Both the position numbers and the translations under genes were made by a program. The notes below the pieces were generated by a model. It worked only from the letters and a program-made list of their open reading frames with translations, was not told the origin of the DNA and did not search any database. Shown piece after piece: positions 61,877 to 64,000 of a DNA stretch of 64,000 nt. The first letter of the stretch is position 1, and each line of letters opens with the position of its first letter. The stretch lies in the NCBI RefSeq assembly GCF_902706095.1, contig NZ_CACSJP010000015.1:20079-84078 (forward strand). Reading direction: 5' to 3'. Source of the DNA: Rhizobium sp. 18065. GTDB lineage: Bacteria > Pseudomonadota > Alphaproteobacteria > Rhizobiales > Rhizobiaceae.

Positions 61877-63982
61877 ATGCGCCCTACCCTTCTTGATCCC
61901 CTGTTCGCCTCCGTTGCCTCGCTTGCCGGCGTTGGCCCCAAGCTTGCCCAGCTTCTCGCAACCCTGATGGGACGCGAGGATGCCGAGGACACACGCGTCG
62001 TCGACCTGCTGTTCCTGGCACCGCATCGGCTGATCGACCGGCGCCACCAGCCGGGCATTGCGCTGGCGCAGCCGGGCGCGCTGGTGACCGTTACAGGGCG
62101 GGTCGACCGGCATCAATCGCCACCGCCCGGCAAGAGCAACCTGCCCTACCGGGTCTTCCTGCATGACGAGACGGGTGAGCTGGCGCTGACCTTCTTCCGC
62201 GCCAAGGGCAACTGGCTGGAAAAGGCGCTACCGATCGACGAGATTGTCATGGTGTCGGGCAAGGTCGACTGGTTCAACGGCCGCGCGTCGATGGTGCATC
62301 CGGATTTCATGGTCAAGGCCAGCGAGGCGGAAAACCTGCCGCTGGTCGAGCCGGTCTATCCGTTGACTGCGGGGCTGTCACCGAAAGTGCTGCGCAAATC
62401 GATCGAGGCCGCCGTCGAGCGCATGCCGGACCTTGCCGAGTGGATCGATCCACCGCTGGCGCAAAAACAGGGGTTTGCCAGCGTCAAGGACGCCTTGATT
62501 GCGCTGCATCATCCGCGCGACGAAAAGGATGTCGATCCGCAAGCACCCGCTAGACGACGGCTCGCCTATGACGAGTTCCTTGCCGGCCAGGTATCGCTGG
62601 CACTGGTCAGGCAAAAGCTGCGGCGGATACCGGGTGTGCCGATCAAGTCGACAGGCAAGATCAGCGACCAGATCCGCGCGACACTGCCGTTTTCCCCGAC
62701 GCAGAGCCAGGTCACGGCGATTGCCGATATCCTGAATGACATGGCGTCGGATACCCGCATGCTGCGGCTGCTGCAGGGCGATGTCGGGGCCGGCAAGACG
62801 CTGGTGGCGTTGTTTGCCATGGCAGCGGCTGTCGAAAGCGGCGGCCAGACCGTGCTGATGGCGCCGACGGAAATCCTGGCGCGGCAGCATCATGCGACAC
62901 TTTCCAAGCTTGGCGCATCAGCCGGATTGCGGATCGAGGTCCTGACCGGGCGGACAAAGGGCAAGGAGCGCGAGGCAATTCTGGAGCGGATCGCATCCGG
63001 TGAGGCGCAGATCGTGATCGGCACGCATGCGCTGTTCCAGGACGCCGTGTCCTACAAGAACCTGACGCTCGCCGTCGTTGATGAGCAGCATCGTTTTGGC
63101 GTGCACCAGCGCCTGCGCCTGACCGCCAAGGGCATCACGCCGCATATGCTGGTGATGACGGCAACACCGATCCCGCGCACGCTGGTGCTGGCGGCCTTCG
63201 GCGACATGGATGTGTCGAAACTCACCGAAAAGCCGGCCGGACGCAAGCCGATCCAGACGGTGACAGTGCCGACGGAGCGGCTTGAGGATGTCATCGAACG
63301 GCTGAGAGCTGCGATCGCCGAGGGAAAGAAGGCCTACTGGATCTGCCCGCTGGTCGAAGAGACTGAAGAAAGCGAGTTGATGTCAGTGGAGGAGCGCCAT
63401 TCGGTTCTGTCGATAATGATCAAGGCGCCGATGGGCCTGGTGCATGGGCGCATGACCGGGCCGGAAAAGGACGCTGCGATGCTGGCCTTCAAGAGCGGCG
63501 AGACGCGACTGCTGGTCGCCACCACAGTGGTCGAAGTCGGCGTCGACGTACCGGATGCAACGATCATGGTAATCGAACACGCCGAGCGTTTCGGCCTTGC
63601 CCAGTTGCACCAGTTGCGCGGCCGGGTCGGGCGCGGCGACGAGGCGTCGAGCTGCATCCTGATGTACAAGGGCCCATTGGGCGAAAACGGCAAGGCGCGG
63701 CTGTCGATCCTGCGCGACAGCGAGGACGGGTTCCTGATTGCCGAAGAAGACCTGAAGCTGCGCGGCGAAGGCGAATTGCTGGGCACGCGGCAATCCGGCA
63801 CGCCGGGGTTCAAGATCGCCAGTCTCGAAGCGCATGGCGATCTGCTGGAGATCGCCCGCAAGGATGCGAGCTATCTGCTGGAGCGGGACGCGGAACTGAC
63901 GTCAGCGCGCGGCGAAGCGGTTCGGACGCTGCTCTATCTGCATCGCCGCGACGAGGCGATCCGGTTCCTCAGGGCCGGGTGA
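61877..63982 (+). CDS. recG: ATP-dependent DNA helicase RecG
   Basis: A 701-residue branch-migration helicase that processes stalled forks. The ATG at 61877 gives the usual start (RPTLLDPLFASVASLAGVGPKLAQLL). The wedge OB-domain contains VTVTGRVDRHQSPPPGKSNLPYRVFLHD; the motor has LLQGDVGAGKTLVALFAMA (Walker A), AVVDEQHRFGVHQR (box II), MTATPIPRTLVLAAFGDMD and ATTVVEVGVDVPDATIMVIEHAERFGLAQLHQLRGRVGRG. The C-terminal part is complete; the window ends 18 bases after the stop. Confidence 0.96.
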   Translation: MRPTLLDPLFASVASLAGVGPKLAQLLATLMGREDAEDTRVVDLLFLAPHRLIDRRHQPGIALAQPGALVTVTGRVDRHQSPPPGKSNLPYRVFLHDETGELALTFFRAKGNWLEKALPIDEIVMVSGKVDWFNGRASMVHPDFMVKASEAENLPLVEPVYPLTAGLSPKVLRKSIEAAVERMPDLAEWIDPPLAQKQGFASVKDALIALHHPRDEKDVDPQAPARRRLAYDEFLAGQVSLALVRQKLRRIPGVPIKSTGKISDQIRATLPFSPTQSQVTAIADILNDMASDTRMLRLLQGDVGAGKTLVALFAMAAAVESGGQTVLMAPTEILARQHHATLSKLGASAGLRIEVLTGRTKGKEREAILERIASGEAQIVIGTHALFQDAVSYKNLTLAVVDEQHRFGVHQRLRLTAKGITPHMLVMTATPIPRTLVLAAFGDMDVSKLTEKPAGRKPIQTVTVPTERLEDVIERLRAAIAEGKKAYWICPLVEETEESELMSVEERHSVLSIMIKAPMGLVHGRMTGPEKDAAMLAFKSGETRLLVATTVVEVGVDVPDATIMVIEHAERFGLAQLHQLRGRVGRGDEASSCILMYKGPLGENGKARLSILRDSEDGFLIAEEDLKLRGEGELLGTRQSGTPGFKIASLEAHGDLLEIARKDASYLLERDAELTSARGEAVRTLLYLHRRDEAIRFLRAG

Positions 63983-64000
63983 CTTGGGGCTGGGTAACCG

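Overview
The window comes from an alphaproteobacterial chromosome, most likely family Rhizobiaceae (Rhizobium/Agrobacterium group). Reasons: high GC; rhizobial-type gene blocks (nnr-glnB-glnA, mfd-sdhE-recG, tatD-MBL hydrolase after tmk-holB-metG, queA-tgt behind two cyclophilins and coaD); an alphaproteobacterial SOS box (GTTC-N7-GTTC) between ssb and uvrA; and a GG-N10-GC sigma-54 promoter in front of glnB. Assignment below family level is not possible by eye.

Positions 1 to about 19145 are the right-hand part of a temperate, short-tailed (podovirus-type) prophage whose left end lies outside the window. From left to right it holds: the 3' part of a giant PLxRFG-type internal protein on + (1-2226); a small moron-like island (Tat-signal protein, Arc-type ribbon-helix-helix repressor, small exported protein; 2180-3321); a leftward structural operon (14641 down to 3380) running from an N4-gp56-type major capsid protein through adaptors, tail fibre, fibre-assembly protein and nozzle-like protein to an acetyltransferase, an S74-domain protein and a putative internal protein; a rightward lysis cassette (GH108 muramidase, 3TM holin, two further small membrane proteins; 14791-16521); a short early-type cluster with an AlpA-like regulator (16638-17722); and a P4-type tyrosine integrase (17716-18975) next to the 3' end of tRNA-Ser(UGA) at 19146-19235, the probable attachment site. 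The structural and lysis operons start from a back-to-back promoter pair whose leaders are inverted copies of each other (14671-14765), the most distinctive regulatory structure here. No portal or terminase gene is present, so these must lie left of the window.

Positions 19236-64000 are host chromosome. 19.5-27.1 kb: cell wall and DNA/translation functions (rlpA, a DacF-like carboxypeptidase with altered active-site motifs, tmk, holB, metG, tatD, a PhnP-like hydrolase). 27.5-29.7 kb: a phosphatidylserine-decarboxylase-related enzyme resembling the PsiD type, and a DUF4864 protein. 29.8-33.9 kb (leftward): tgt, queA, two cyclophilins and coaD; this Tgt has lost three of the four canonical zinc ligands. 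34.0-34.7 kb: three tiny single-helix membrane proteins. 34.9-41.0 kb: gyrA, a MarC protein, a TetR regulator divergent from a homocysteine methyltransferase, and ssb. 41.3-49.1 kb: uvrA, a Phd/VapC toxin-antitoxin pair, a DUF72 protein, a Na/Pi cotransporter and the NAD(P)HX repair enzyme. 49.4-51.3 kb: glnB-glnA under sigma-54 control. 51.4-57.9 kb: two EamA transporters, hspQ, an IalB-family protein, an orphan YejA-like binding protein, a DsbA-family oxidoreductase and an AT-richer orphan gene. 58-64 kb: mfd, sdhE and recG.

The chromosomal part looks ordinary in layout. The points worth a second look are the paired divergent phage leaders, the zinc-less Tgt, the degenerate DacF motifs, the PsiD-like decarboxylase, the cluster of micro-proteins and the orphan gene beside mfd. 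No CRISPR array, insertion sequence, reverse transcriptase or restriction system was seen.
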